Of a DNA stretch of 64,000 bases, positions 1 through 10,769 are shown piece after piece. A model generated the notes under the pieces. The model was not told where the DNA came from. It searched no databases and saw only the letters and a list, made by a program, of their open reading frames with translations. Origin of the DNA: Branchiostoma floridae. Taxonomy: Eukaryota; Chordata; Leptocardii; Amphioxiformes; Branchiostomatidae. The stretch lies in contig NC_049982.1 in NCBI RefSeq assembly GCF_000003815.2, positions 30,912,407 to 30,976,406 of the forward strand, in the 5' to 3' direction. Position numbers and translations under genes: made by a program. Position 1 is the stretch's first letter; the number at the start of each line of letters is the position of its first letter.

Positions 1-275
1 TTTCTGCGCACCTCGTTCGCTTCGCTCACTGGGTGGTTTTATCGGTGGTTATACAAAGGAGCAGGCGTTATGACACCATATACACCTCGGGGCGGGTCAT
101 TCACCCTTAACGGGCAAGGTACAGGTCACTGATAATTAGACATAACAGACATATGCATAGACAACAAGATACAATTTAACGTTTTGAAGGTGCTAAGCTA
201 ACAGGGTGGTTGACATCTTCTCGCTTCTTTGTACAGATGTAAATATAAGAACCATCGTAGAACATCTGGTTGGGG

Positions 276-692
276 GAACCAGGACAGTTTTGAAAGTGAT
301 AATAAATTGTATTTATGTACTTGTGCTTTTAGGGACATGATGTATTATATTTCTTTTGTGGTTAGATGTTATGTGGTCCACCTTGCGTCACGCTGAAGTT
401 TTGTTACTATGTACTCGGTTTTATTACATATCTATCATGTGGATGTGTTTGGACTTACCTTAACTGAACAGTTGACGTCATATAGCAACTGGTTAGGGTA
501 TCTGTAACAGTTGACTCCTTAATAGAGCAACTGTTTGCCGATCCTGGACAATTTGAATATGATAATTAACTTTGTATTTATCCACTTGTGCCTTTTGGGA
601 CCTGATGTGTTGTGCTTAGTTTGTGCTGTTAGATGTTTCGTGCTCCACGTGGCGTTACGCTGATGTTGTGTTGGTATGTACTTGGATTATGC
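276..692. repeat. Imperfect direct repeat, ~265-bp period
   Basis: Positions about 276-425 and 540-692 match each other imperfectly. Both contain a run around GGGACATGATGT / GGGACCTGATGT and end near TGTACTYGG. No coding potential is visible. It is probably part of a dispersed element whose left part lies outside the window. The rest of 1-966 holds only a short perfect 20-bp inverted repeat (TGCATTTGAGGCACCGGTGC at about 692-711 against 882-901) and a doubled GCAGTGAGAGTCCACCTTC motif near 898-950. Confidence 0.5.
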
Positions 693-1151
693 ATTTGAGG
701 CACCGGTGCAGCACTGCAGGGTTCGTTCACTACTGCACTGTTTTGTTTTGTTTTCGCGATTTTTGATAATTTAGATATTGCATGACACCTACAAGTATGA
801 CTTATAAGACAACAAAATATCCAAAACCGAAGAAAATTCGTTCTTTATCTCTGAAGTCATCTACGAACCCGCCAGTGCCGCACCGGTGCCTCAAATGCAG
901 TGAGAGTCCACCTTCGGATAGTTCCTTGATGCAGTGAGAGTCCACCTTCAGAGAATGTGCCGGATCTACGAGGGGCGTGCAATAAGTAATGGTCCTGACC
1001 CACTTCCAGTTGTCTGATCTAAATGAAATTTTGTATGTGTAATAATTCATATCTTTATGGGTTATGTTGCAAAAGACAGCTCTGAACTAATTGTGGTTTC
1101 TGATTTACTGGTGTTTGAACTTAGTCAGGTGCGAAATGGACCAGGTGTGAA

Positions 1152-1426
1152 ATGGAACCAGTTGAGTGTCGCGCAGTGATCCGGTTTTTGTATTTGAAAG
1201 GACGCACACCAAAGAAGACTTTTGATGAAATAAATGAAACTTATGGTGATGATGCCCCATCATATGACCTTGTAAAACGCTGGCATCCTGAATTCAAACG
1301 TGGCTGGAAGTCTGTGGAAACAGCTCCCAGACCTGGTCGTCCCTCTTGTGCCATTGATGAGGCATCAGTTGGAGGACCAACCTGGGGTGTCCTACAAAAT
1401 CGGTGTCCAGAGCTGCATCAAACGAT
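1152..1426 (+). pseudogene. Mariner transposase N-terminal fragment (HTH)
   Basis: Reading from the ATG at 1152, the protein shows the helix-turn-helix region typical of mariner/SETMAR transposases. It has FLYLKG near residue 12, GDDAPSYDLVKRW near residue 32, an EFKRG stretch, and the linker PRPGRPS near residue 59. In intact members a second HTH and a DDD/DDE catalytic domain follow. Here the similarity fades just after PRPGRPS, before the gap at 1427, and the sequence after the gap belongs to the right end of the element. It is most likely a decayed or internally deleted copy. Confidence 0.7.
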
Positions 1427-1526
1427 NNNNNNNNNNNNNNNNNNNNNNNNNNNNNNNNNNNNNNNNNNNNNNNNNNNNNNNNNNNNNNNNNNNNNNNNNN
1501 NNNNNNNNNNNNNNNNNNNNNNNNNN
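1427..1526. other. Assembly gap (100 N)
   Basis: Run of 100 N inside the mariner element; the round number suggests a placeholder of unknown true length. Confidence 0.99.
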
Positions 1527-2244
1527 AGAAAGACTATACTGTGCAAGTTTCTTAATCTCTTGCTATGGGAAATGGGTCAGGACCATTACTAATTGCACGC
1601 CCCTCGTAGAAACGGATATATAAACAACCGAGCAGAGCAAACACATAGGAGATTGACGCCAGATTCCACGTTTACATATTTCTAGCCGGCTTATTTTAGC
1701 ATTAGGGAGGTCTTGTTGGGAGGATATATACAATACATTTTGCGGAAAAAGTTACAGTAGAGAGCCTGTAAGTATGTGCATTGTTATGTTGAATTGCACA
1801 AGGTGAATGTATGTGCAGAAAGATCATGGTTACGAAAAGTATATATGGTATGGCTGAAATATATAAGTACAGTACCGTATTTGTCGAAAGTCCGTATTTT
1901 CGGATTTTGTCGTTTTGAGTTTCCTGATAACCGTTTTGGATCGGTTCAGTGTTCGGATTCGTTACGAATCCTTTTGTCAATTCTGCCACAAACGATGTAC
2001 GGTGTGAATACCTTCCATAAAATCTAGCAAAAGTATGTGACAGTGCTAAATTGATTCTTCTTCTCCACATTGCAGGTATCAAAGTGGCACGACAGTTCGA
2101 TCATTTGAGGAATCCACAACGCTTATCTCAGAACTCCCCGCGAAATACGCAAAACGTGTGACGTGGCGAATCGCAGTAGTCTAATACCGCATTATCAACT
2201 ACACTTTCTCATACAACGACCAAACATTGTACTGTAAGGTTAAA

Positions 2245-2413
2245 ATGCGTCCTTTTTCGCCAACTCCAAAGAATATCTTCCTGTCCCTTCTGATACTAAA
2301 CACTGGGATTGTAGTCTACTACATAATATCAAGAACCAAGTACGTATCCGACGTATCACTGAAGAGGATAATCGGGTACTGGCCAGGCACTCGTGTATCG
2401 ACTTTGGAGAAAG
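2245..2413 (+). CDS. Sulfotransferase exon 1: cytosolic tail and membrane anchor
   Basis: The ATG at 2245 opens a frame encoding about ten polar residues, an 18-residue hydrophobic segment, then a basic/polar stem. It ends at a donor (AAAG/GTAAAT) in phase 1. The one leftover G joins AA of exon 2 to make a Glu codon, which preserves the reading frame. Confidence 0.7.
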
Positions 2414-5400
2414 GTAAATAATGCGTACTGTTTTCTATTCGTGCCATATCGTTCTTAATGCTATGCATGTTTCCCCGGTCATCGCAAGATGGCAGTGTTG
2501 CCACGTTAGGCCACAGCAATTAAATGTTATGGATGACATCAGCACGCTCATTAATTTTCGCCTGATTTTAGAAAAAAAGTTGGTCAGATACTAGTAGACC
2601 AAAATGGGCAAACATGTTGTGTTGTAGAAGTGACACTAGGGACGTAGCCGGTCTGACTATAGTTGCAGAAGTGAAACTTGTTGGATAGTTGTAAAAGTGC
2701 CACCAATATGGAAGCCATGACTGTAGTTGCCAGCTTGGCAAGTGATACCAGTGTACCACACTAGTATCACTTTTACTACACTAGTTCACTTCTTTATTGC
2801 TGGAATGAATGCCTTCTTAGTTGTGATGCCACGTTTTGTCACCTCAAATCTTGTTACAATGTTTATGCTATCAATTTTGAAATTTTACCTTAGCTTGTTT
2901 CTATTTACCCTTATTGCTTTTTTCGCGCCATTTCTTTATTTTTGCACTCTGCATAGGATGTCATCCATAAAATTTTCCTGCTGTGGCCTTAACCCTATTT
3001 TTGGTCAATAACTTTCCATGAACACAAGTGCAGAGACGGCACACACATACAGAAACGCTCCCACAAACACAACATACATTCGCATAATTCCACCAGGTGC
3101 CATTATACCGCCACCTCAAAAAACATTGTTATAGAGGCCTTCTCAAGATTATCTTCAACATGTTAACACCTAGATATCTGAATTGTATTACATTTAGGAT
3201 ATTTAACATTCGGTGTTCAAGACAATCTTGGGAAGACCTCTATACTAACGTTTTTTTAGGTGGCGGTATTATGGCACCTGGTGGAATTATGATAGTCGAT
3301 GTTACCTCCGTTTTATTGGATAAAATTAATACAGTAAAATACATTTCAAGTCACCGAGGTGGGTTTTAAAGATATGCATTATAAGTTCGTATTATTTTGA
3401 ATAAAAGACTATCTAAGCCAGCATGGTTCTATACAATTTTGAAAGAAATATATGAAAATTTGAAAATCCATTTTAAAAACCCTTTAAACATTTTGGAAGC
3501 ATTTTGAAGGTGGCTGTACAAAAATCTTTTATTTAGAATAATTTTCAAACATCTAATTGATTGTACACATTCTAATTCTTTTAGAAATATTCAAAACTAG
3601 AGTTCGGCGACCTTATACCTCCATGAGATTTGCAGTGTTTTTGTAGATTTTATTCATGGTGATGACTTCCGGTAACCAAGTGGCACTCCTGCCAATTGTA
3701 AAATTTGTATGCAAAATACTCACATGGCCCATATAGTAACATGCAACAGGCGCCTAAAATCCTTATCATAGGACTGATCAAAAGCTTGCTTTGTGTACAG
3801 ATATAGAGTTCAAAGTTTGTAACACTCCCCAAAAAAGATTGTGGGATTTTGGAGTGAAAGTACAATATTTGGCATCCGGTTCATGAAGATGACAGGTGGG
3901 AAGCATGGCGGTCTGTATATGGTGACAATGTTGACTTTGGTAGATGTTGTTGTTACATTTCAATCCATACTACAGTATGCATTGCAATATATTGTTTTTG
4001 GTCGCGTCTCTTCTTCTTCTTCTCCCCCCCCCCCCTCCTTCTTCTTCTTCTCCTGCCAAATCTTCAAATGGATTCGGCTTTTTTTTTCATTTTGGGGCCA
4101 AATGAGATGAAATTTGGCATGGAGGTACGAATAGCACATACCCCAAGACGTGTTTTCCACTTTTTTTTATAAAAGCCTTAGAAATTATTATGTTTAGGGA
4201 TTTTTGGTATTTTTAGACTAAATATTTACATTTGTGCCCTGTGCCCAGGTATTACAACCTAATGACCTGACATTTGGTACAGAGGCGCATTGGCCATATG
4301 CCCAAAGGACACCATCAACCCTTTTTTCACACATCACTTTAAAATAAGCTATTTTGAGATTTTGGGCCATTTTTAACAAGAAATGTATATTTTTGGCTCC
4401 TGTGCCCTTGTATTACGACCTAATGACCTGAAATTTGGTATGAAGCTACTGTAGGATAAGTGTCGACAGTATGGCGTTTTTTGTTCTGGCAAACATTGCT
4501 AAAATTGTTGAATTTGGGGATTTTTTTTGCCATTTTTAGACTAAAATGTATATTATTGGCTCTTGTGCCATTGTAGAAAACCAAAGATCTAAAATTTGGT
4601 ATGAGGGTGCATACNNNNNNNNNNNNNNNNNNNNNNNNNNNNNNNNNNNNNNNNNNNNNNNNNNNNNNNNNNNNNNNNNNNNNNNNNNNNNNNNNNNNNN
4701 NNNNNNNNNNNNNNTCATGTGACAGCCATTTTTAGGGGTGAAATCACACCCGTGGCTATGATATCTTACAAGCCATCAAACAATATGAATGTTGTGGTGC
4801 ATCTTTTGTAAAAAATTACAGGGATTGTGGAAAAACGAAGGAACCAATGATTGCCTCCATGGAATGTCATGGAGGTTATATTTTCACTAGCGTTTGTGTG
4901 TTTGTCTGTCTGTCTGTCAATAAGATAACTCAAGAACGGCTGGATGGATTGGTTTCGTACTTGGTGTGTTGGTGGGGTGTGATAAAAGCTGGAAATGATT
5001 AGATTTTAGGCCCCCTAGCCGTTTCCCTTGGTACTGCAGCGCAACTTCGGGTTTTCACATCTCGTGCTCTGAACATGCTATGGTCACGAATTTTGAGTAT
5101 TAGATAGCTCTTGTGCTCAGGAATAAGTGACAGAAGTTTGGACCCCCTAGCAACTAGTTTTGGGATAGCAGGGGCATATTTGTCAAAAACTTCTGTAGTG
5201 GATAACTCATGATTTTTGGTATGTAGGTACGTTAGACAATGTTGTAAAATATGAAATACTAACTATGCAAAATCGGAGTACATTTGCATAATTAATGAGA
5301 ATAATCTATCATAGCAGTTTTTTGAATTTATCTCTTGTCCCGGACATAGTGGTAGATAGCTTTTAGCGTCATGACAAAGTGGAGCAAGTTTCAGCCCCCT

Positions 5401-8400
5401 AACGTTTAATTTTGGAACTGCAAGGGCATTTTGTCAAGAAATTCCAAAGAGGATAACTACAGAAAGGAATGACGGATTGACATCATTTTAGGCGTGCGGG
5501 TAGCTTAGGCAAAGTTGTTCATAATGATATACATCTTATGCAAAGGAGGACTTAATGTGCATAATTAATGTGGAAATGGCATAATTCCATTGTTTTCAAT
5601 ATCTGGACTTCAATAATGTAACACATGTAAATTATGATAGATGTAACATAAGCAGATACCAAATATGCTAATGACAAACTGATTTGCATAATATATGCGA
5701 AAATGGTAAAACCACTTCATGATTAATTATTGGAATTTCATATTTGTGACATGTGTATGTTAGTCAATGATGAAAATCATCATGCATAAATCATGTAAAT
5801 GTGCGAGTTACTTGCATAAAATTTACAAAAGCTCTAAATATATATTTCATGTATGAATGAGGTCGCAAAACTCTAGTTTTACTATCGTTTCTTCTGTAGA
5901 AGAAGCATCGAAGAGGTTGGCGTACTGTCTTTTCATGGAAGAAATCTACTTTATTTAATTGAGAACATTTACAGAAAGATTGACCATTATGAAATATGTC
6001 ACATGTGTAACTTTCTCTTCTTTTTTTCCAGAAAATTGGAAAACCGTAGCGGAAGCGGAGAAGGAACAGTTCCGCAGACTTGCTTTGTTTAATGCATACT
6101 GTGATCGTGAAAAGAACGCTTCATTGGTACGTTCTTGTATAACAATCCACTGCTAAGTAGGGGTGGGTACCGGTACAGAAAATTCAGGTCCATGTCCGGT
6201 TCAGGTCCAGAGGATCAGGTCCAGGTTCGGACCTGAACCTGGACCTGATTCAGTATGACCAGTATCAATGGTTCATTTCGCTACAAACAAATCTATTTGG
6301 TAGACTATTTGACTCACACTGGTGTCTTAGAATCCTACAACGCTAACTGCACCTGTGCGATTGAATGTAAAACTTGGTAGAAATGACTCTGTACGTTAGT
6401 TCACTGTTATTANNNNNNNNNNNNNNNNNNNNNNNNNNNNNNNNNNNNNNNNNNNNNNNNNNNNNNNNNNNNNNNNNNNNNNNNNNNNNNNNNNNNNNNN
6501 NNNNNNNNNNNNGGCATGAGAATTACATTGTACCAGACGCACTTTTGACATTTTGACGTTCTTGTTTTTTTTTTCAAATTTTCTATTTTTTTTTCAGACG
6601 GATCCATCGCTATTGCGCCTGCCCCATCTCTTCTTTTTTTGAAAATATTAAAACGATCTACTGTTCTATCCCAAAAACTGGGTGCAAAACGATGAAGTTG
6701 TTATTTTACAATCTAGAGCACAATACAACTGAACGGTTGCCCGGTGTTAATAAAGCTGCATTGTTAGCGAACAAAGATAACTATACTGAAAACGACCACG
6801 CTGATGGCTGGATCCACGGGCAATATTACAGAAGATTAAGTCACTACAGCAAGGAAGAAGCAAACCTGCGCCTGGCGACCTACAAGAAGATCATCGTTGT
6901 ACGAGACCCTAAGAGAGGTTAGGGTAATTAATTACTTTCACCAAGAAATTGTGTTTTCGATGCCACTTCTTTTTTTCAATGTGTCTTTCTATGGGTATCA
7001 TAACACAAGAATATGAGACTGGATGTTTTAGCAGTAGGGATTGTTTGTGCTCAATTTTGTGTGTGTTACATAACCCAGAGGTTCTGGGTTCAAATCAGTT
7101 GATATGCCACCAAACGTGTGCCCTTGGGAAGGGCTATTAACACGACTTATTGGGATGATTGGATAAGTCTTAAAGACTAAAGACTGACCTCAATACGACA
7201 GCAGTGACCATAGGACTTAAGGTTTTCAACCATTTACACTGGGAAGGAAGGACCCCTAGTCTTTTCCATAAGTGTGGTGGGTTCTTTGCCCTATCTTAGG
7301 GAGGGCCTTACCGAATTGAAGGGAGGAAAGTCGTGTTAAGAGCCCTTCCCAAGCGCACGAGATTGGTGGCATATCAACTGATTTGAACCCAGAATCTCTG
7401 GGTTATGTAACACACACAATTACTTCACACAAAGCCCCTTCACACACCGCTCCTTCAAACGCAGCTCCTCCACATACAGCCCATTCACATACAGTTCCTT
7501 CACACATAGCTTCTTTATTGAGCACAAACAACTCCTACTGCTAAAACAGCTTTTGTCCCAATGGGCTTTCGTAGGTCCAAGTAGCCTGACGTGATAGCCA
7601 GCCCAGGTAGACAGCCCAGGTAGACAGCCCAGCCTTTTCCGTAAACCCCTCCCCAGAAAATTACGAAAAGTAGAGAGGGTGAAGAAACTGAAACCCATAA
7701 CTCTGAACCGTTGGATTTCAAAACGAAACTAACCATTATCATATTCATTCCAGGTTAGCGTCTGCGTGGCTCAACAAATTCGTTAACATGCCAGCACATA
7801 GCGGCAATTTTGTGTGGGTCAAGAATTTGAATAGAAGGCTGAGAAGTTACAAAAATCGCAACTCAACTGATAAGGTATGGCACATTTTCTTAGCATGTAA
7901 AATATAAGTACCGTCAAAAATGCCCAAGCGACCACCTCTTTTTAGCGACCACCTGGCCATTACGACCGATTTTTGTCGGTTCCGAAAAATTTACCCATTG
8001 ACGTAAGCATCAAGCGACCTCTTCACAGTGTCCATATGGCCAACGCGATTGGACCAAATCCTTGCCGCGTCATTTTCAAATCTTGAGGTGTCATCAATGA
8101 TAACTAGCGCGATTTTGTGTCGAATTCGGCCAGTTTGTATCGGATTTTACCTGCCATTGCGATGTTATGTTCGAAATAAAGATTGCGGCGGATGCACGTG
8201 CGTACGTGTGTGCTTGCAATTTGCCATTTGACACAACGGAAACCATTTAAAGTATGCATCGGGCATGTTGTGAGTCGATACGCTTCTAACCTCGGGTGTT
8301 CGCCTTGGCCAGGTTTGACTGTATGTTTAGTTTAGAACATGTTTAGAGTGTGAGTGTTACATAACGCTTTATCCAGCCATAGGATTTTGTTGGTCAGAAA

Positions 8401-10769
8401 ATATATGTTTTGACAAACATGATTAAGCTTATATATTTTGAACAGGATAAGAAATTTTAAATTAACATTTAGAAATAAAGAGTAGTCCGTCGCTTAAGAG
8501 ACGCAGCATTATGTAGATAGGACGCATGACTCGGTATTTTTCATATTTATTTGCTATATCAAGTATTTTTAACGTTTATTTGCTATATTGAGGCTTTTTC
8601 CTGCATAAAATCAAATCACAAGTTATGTAGAATATGTATTATAATTAAATATGCATAAATTATGCAAATTTGTTGACGTCATCGACCAAAATTTAAGATG
8701 GTGGACTATATGACCAGATCAAGAATAACTAGCTTGTTGTCCCTTAGAATCTGCACATGACTGTATTTTTTTTTGTTTTAGTCTATTTCCATTGGCTTTT
8801 GTGACTATTTATTGCAGAAAATCTTTTTGATAATTCAATGTGGTGGGTATAAAATGGCGGAGCCCAAGTTGTATTTAAGATATGCATGACGTCACTTCAT
8901 GACATCATTTTGAAGTCATTTGTTGTTGCTATTGGCAACACGAGTCGTAAGAATTATTAATATTCTGTGCAAGTACACCTGCTGTTACATTTTTGCAGCA
9001 TATTTTGAAGTTTTCTTGGTTTCAGCCAATACAATGATGACGTTAAATATCGTAAATTTCTGTGCAAATGGTTCCATTAACTTCTACAGCAAAAGAAAAT
9101 GTATTTCGTCCATTTTAGTCAGGTGAAGAAATGAAAGGGGGATTCAACATCACACAACCAGTGGAGTTCCGGAAGTTCCTCTTCGCCGTTTCGAATCATA
9201 TCTTAGACAATGAGCACTGGGAATCATTCAACAGCTTGTGCCTACCATGCAAGGTAGATTGTCACACTTATCACTTATTCACTTATCACTTATCCACAAA
9301 TTCACCCACTCGGACACTCTCACTATCTAACATAGTAATTAAAGGGGCATTCCACTGCAGAATGGAGTGTTATTTTCCAATAGATAAATGTATCAATGAA
9401 TACATGATCAGTCGGACTTTTGTGGAATTTAACTTGTAGTGAAGTACACACTGTGTGTTTGTAAAACAAAATGACACTCACTAAACCCATGCAGACCCTA
9501 CCAATGTATTCTCTATGCGTGTAGACACTTCCTTTATCGTGAATATTTTCGGCATAGCACACCAATTGCAAGAGGGTCAACTGTTCACAAGATATCAAAG
9601 AACACATAACAAGACATGTTTTGCTTAGCGCCCCTGAAACTAGCTTTGTAACCTAACTTAAGTCAGGCGTTGTCAGGCACATTGTAATCAGCCATAGGCT
9701 GTGCTTGATTAATTCAATTAGAGGGTACTTGGTAGTTTTGTAGAAGACTGGATAGTTTTTGATGCGCGTGGGGCTAATGGGTACTCTATCGTATAATGTT
9801 ATGTAGCATACTTTTGTCACTTCTTACAATTAATATGTATCGGAAAGTAACAGTCCCGTCTGGAGTGGAATGCCCCTTTAACTTCTTACTATCCACAGCA
9901 AATCAATAACGCTACGATAAAGTCAAAACTCGTTGACTGAATTGTTGCATACCGCATAAGGTGTGGTCAGATAGGTCGTGCAATCGTCGTACGATCACTA
10001 ACTTCGGGCAATTTAGTTTGGAGGACAAAAATGTACGTCTCCAACAAAGTTCAACTGTCTTGGTGCATAGAAAAATGCTGTTTTGGAACAATGTCTGAAG
10101 TTGTTTCAGTCACGGCCTGCTTGAAAATCCCATAGCATCAAAATCGTACGACGATTGCATGAACTATGTGACCACGCCCATATACCCGTCACATTATCCA
10201 CGATCTTCGGGCGTATCGATGGAAGATCGACCATATTTAAGACCCGCAGTGGGTTGTGCGTGTTTTTTTTTTCCACCTGAAAATCGTCCTTATCACATAA
10301 AAGCCTTACTTTGTACAGTATACAATTGTTGTGCAATAAAGTTATTATTATAAGCAAGGCCCGGGCGATTGCCGCAGAATCGTCGTCCGATCGCGATTTT
10401 AGCCAAATGTGACAGGGATGATATCAAGGAAGAGTCGGCAAATTTCATGCTTCAGCCTTGTGTGTTTGACGTCTAAATGTAAATTTCCCCCTCCAGATTA
10501 AGTACGACTTCATAGCACACACGGACACGGTAGCTTCAGATGTTCGACTCTTTCTAACGAAGATCAACGCAACAGTGGATAACGACGTTCTCCCTGAACA
10601 ACGACCAAGAAACGCTGACGATGACAGAGTTTTTAGCGACATCTACCGCCAAGTCCCGATGGACGACATACTGGCTCTCCGGACCATTTTCCAACAGGAC
10701 TTTGACATGTTCGGATACTCCTTCGAACAAGATTTGCATAAGATACTCGAAGGAAGGGCAAAAGGGTAG
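2245..10769 (+). CDS. HNK-1/chondroitin-type carbohydrate sulfotransferase (six exons, one frameshift)
   Basis: Exons: 2245-2413, 6032-6126, 6598-6917, 7759-7874, 9119-9253, 10497-10769. Members of this family (CHST8-14) transfer sulfate from PAPS to Golgi glycans. Exon 1 encodes a short cytosolic tail and a type II membrane anchor (NIFLSLLILNTGIVVYYI). Exon 2 carries the stem motif EKEQFRRLALFNAYC. Exon 3 has the 5'-phosphosulfate loop IPKTGCKTMK and ends in the 3'-phosphate motif VVRDPKR, continued by ASAWLNKF in exon 4. Exon 5 ends CLPC and exon 6 starts IKYDFI, both family hallmarks. About 368 residues, normal for the family. All junctions are GT-AG. Phases agree only if one T of the T7 run at 6634-6640 is ignored; as written, the frame stops at 6640. 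The exon 3/4 join is also slightly short compared with the usual RDPxxRLxSAW. Which CHST paralogue it is cannot be told by eye. Confidence 0.85.
2509..2988. mobile_element. PIF/Harbinger-like MITE, copy 1
   Basis: A 480-bp element with inverted ends of about 32 bp (GGCCACAGCAATTAAATGTT... and the reverse complement ...CTGCTGTGGCC). It is flanked by TTA on both sides (2506-2508, 2989-2991), the 3-bp target duplication usual for PIF/Harbinger. It lies in the first intron of the sulfotransferase gene. Copies 2 and 3 are at 42079-42723 and 63562 to the window end. There is no coding sequence inside. The internal GTTGTAGAAGTGACAC motif is amplified in copy 2. Confidence 0.75.
4060..4614. repeat. 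Tandem-like repeats, ~165-bp period
   Basis: A unit with the core TGTGCCCTTGTATTACGACC then AATGACCTGAAATTTGGTAT recurs near 4223, 4387 and 4549. A diverged unit lies near 4095. The array runs into the gap at 4615. A short TTC/C-run microsatellite (4010-4050) sits just upstream. Confidence 0.6.
4615..4714. other. Assembly gap (100 N)
   Basis: Run of 100 N ending a repeat array in intron 1 of the sulfotransferase gene. Confidence 0.99.
4852..5879 (+). repeat. Dispersed ~1-kb repeat (ATGGAGGTTATATTTTCAC family)
   Basis: It begins GCCTCCATGGAATGTCATGG, has a (TCTG)n run near 4905, and ends near GCAAAACTCTAG. A long copy in reverse orientation lies at 21135-21920 and a shortened forward copy at 28650-29010. 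Fragments occur at 16850-16975 and 43895-44170. No ORF is visible. It is probably a non-autonomous transposon of the host genome; the class is not clear from the sequence. Confidence 0.6.
6158..6412 (+). mobile_element. hAT-like MITE, copy 1 (right end in gap)
   Basis: It begins TAGGGGTGGGTACCGGTA and continues with palindromic CAGGTCCAGAGGATCAGGTC sequence that matches the complete element at 53343-53741. The right end is lost in the gap at 6413. It lies in intron 2 of the sulfotransferase gene, 31 bp after the exon 2 donor. Confidence 0.65.
6413..6512. other. Assembly gap (100 N)
   Basis: Run of 100 N inside a hAT-like MITE. Confidence 0.99.
7062..7415. repeat. Fold-back pair of tRNA-SINE fragments
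   Basis: About 80 bp at 7062-7145 (CCAGAGGTTCTGGGTTCAAATC then TGCCCTTGGGAAGGGC) recurs inverted at 7325-7415. The GGTTCTGGGTTCAAATC part resembles a pol III B box. The two arms could form a large hairpin in the sulfotransferase intron 3 transcript. 7420-7520 then carries a degenerate CTTCACACAxAGCYCCTTCACA mini-repeat. Confidence 0.55.
7911..8321. mobile_element. pogo/Tigger-like MITE
   Basis: The left end CCGTCAAAAATGCCCAAGCGACCAC and the reverse complement of the right end (CAGTCAAACCTGGCCAAGGCGAACAC) match imperfectly. Both are flanked by TA. A related copy starts at 38614 (CAGTCCAACCTGTATTAGCGACCAC). The CAGTCAAACCT terminus resembles pogo/Tigger elements. Non-coding; lies in intron 4 of the sulfotransferase gene. 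Confidence 0.6.
9343..9877. mobile_element. TTAA-flanked MITE (AGGGGCATTCCACT ends)
   Basis: The ends AGGGGCATTCCACTGCAGA / reverse complement AGGGGCATTCCACTCCAGA are inverted repeats (14 identical, then 18 of 20). The element sits between TTAA at 9339-9342 and TTAA at 9878-9881, the duplication used by piggyBac-type elements. About 535 bp, no ORF; lies in intron 5 of the sulfotransferase gene. Confidence 0.65.
9961..10405. mobile_element. MITE family with GACGATTCTGCGGCAATCGC end, copy 1
   Basis: Contains CGATCTTCGGGCGTATCGATGG and ends GGGCGATTGCCGCAGAATCG. The same sequence is found in reverse orientation at 40383-41465, where it is interrupted by a 607-N gap. Its left end resembles the far end of that second copy. 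It is AT-rich around a CACAATAAAGTT tract. The transposon class is unknown. The right end lies about 90 bp upstream of the last sulfotransferase exon. Confidence 0.55.
10497..10769 (+). CDS. Sulfotransferase last exon
   Basis: Begins IKYDFIAHTDT after a CAG acceptor and runs 90 codons to TAG at 10767. The YDFI...T motif follows the CLPC of exon 5, as in other members of the family. The C-terminus includes DRVFSDIY and FDMFGYS, the conserved F-Y-x-x-D-F-x-M-F-x-Y tail of the family. Confidence 0.85.
   Translation: MKYDFIAHTDTVASDVRLFLTKINATVDNDVLPEQRPRNADDDRVFSDIYRQVPMDDILALRTIFQQDFDMFGYSFEQDLHKILEGRAKG

Larger units (their letters stand above)
969..1606 (+). mobile_element. Mariner-type DNA transposon, split by an assembly gap
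   Basis: Inverted ends match over about 35 bp: CGAGGGGCGTGCAATAAGTA on the left and its near complement ending CACGCCCCTCG on the right. The element is flanked on both sides by the dinucleotide TA (967-968, 1607-1608), the target duplication of Tc1/mariner elements. Inside, on the + strand, is the N-terminal part of a mariner transposase. The 100-N gap at 1427-1526 hides an unknown length, and the visible length is about half that of a typical 1.3-kb mariner. Activity cannot be judged, but the visible ORF loses homology before the gap. Confidence 0.8.
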
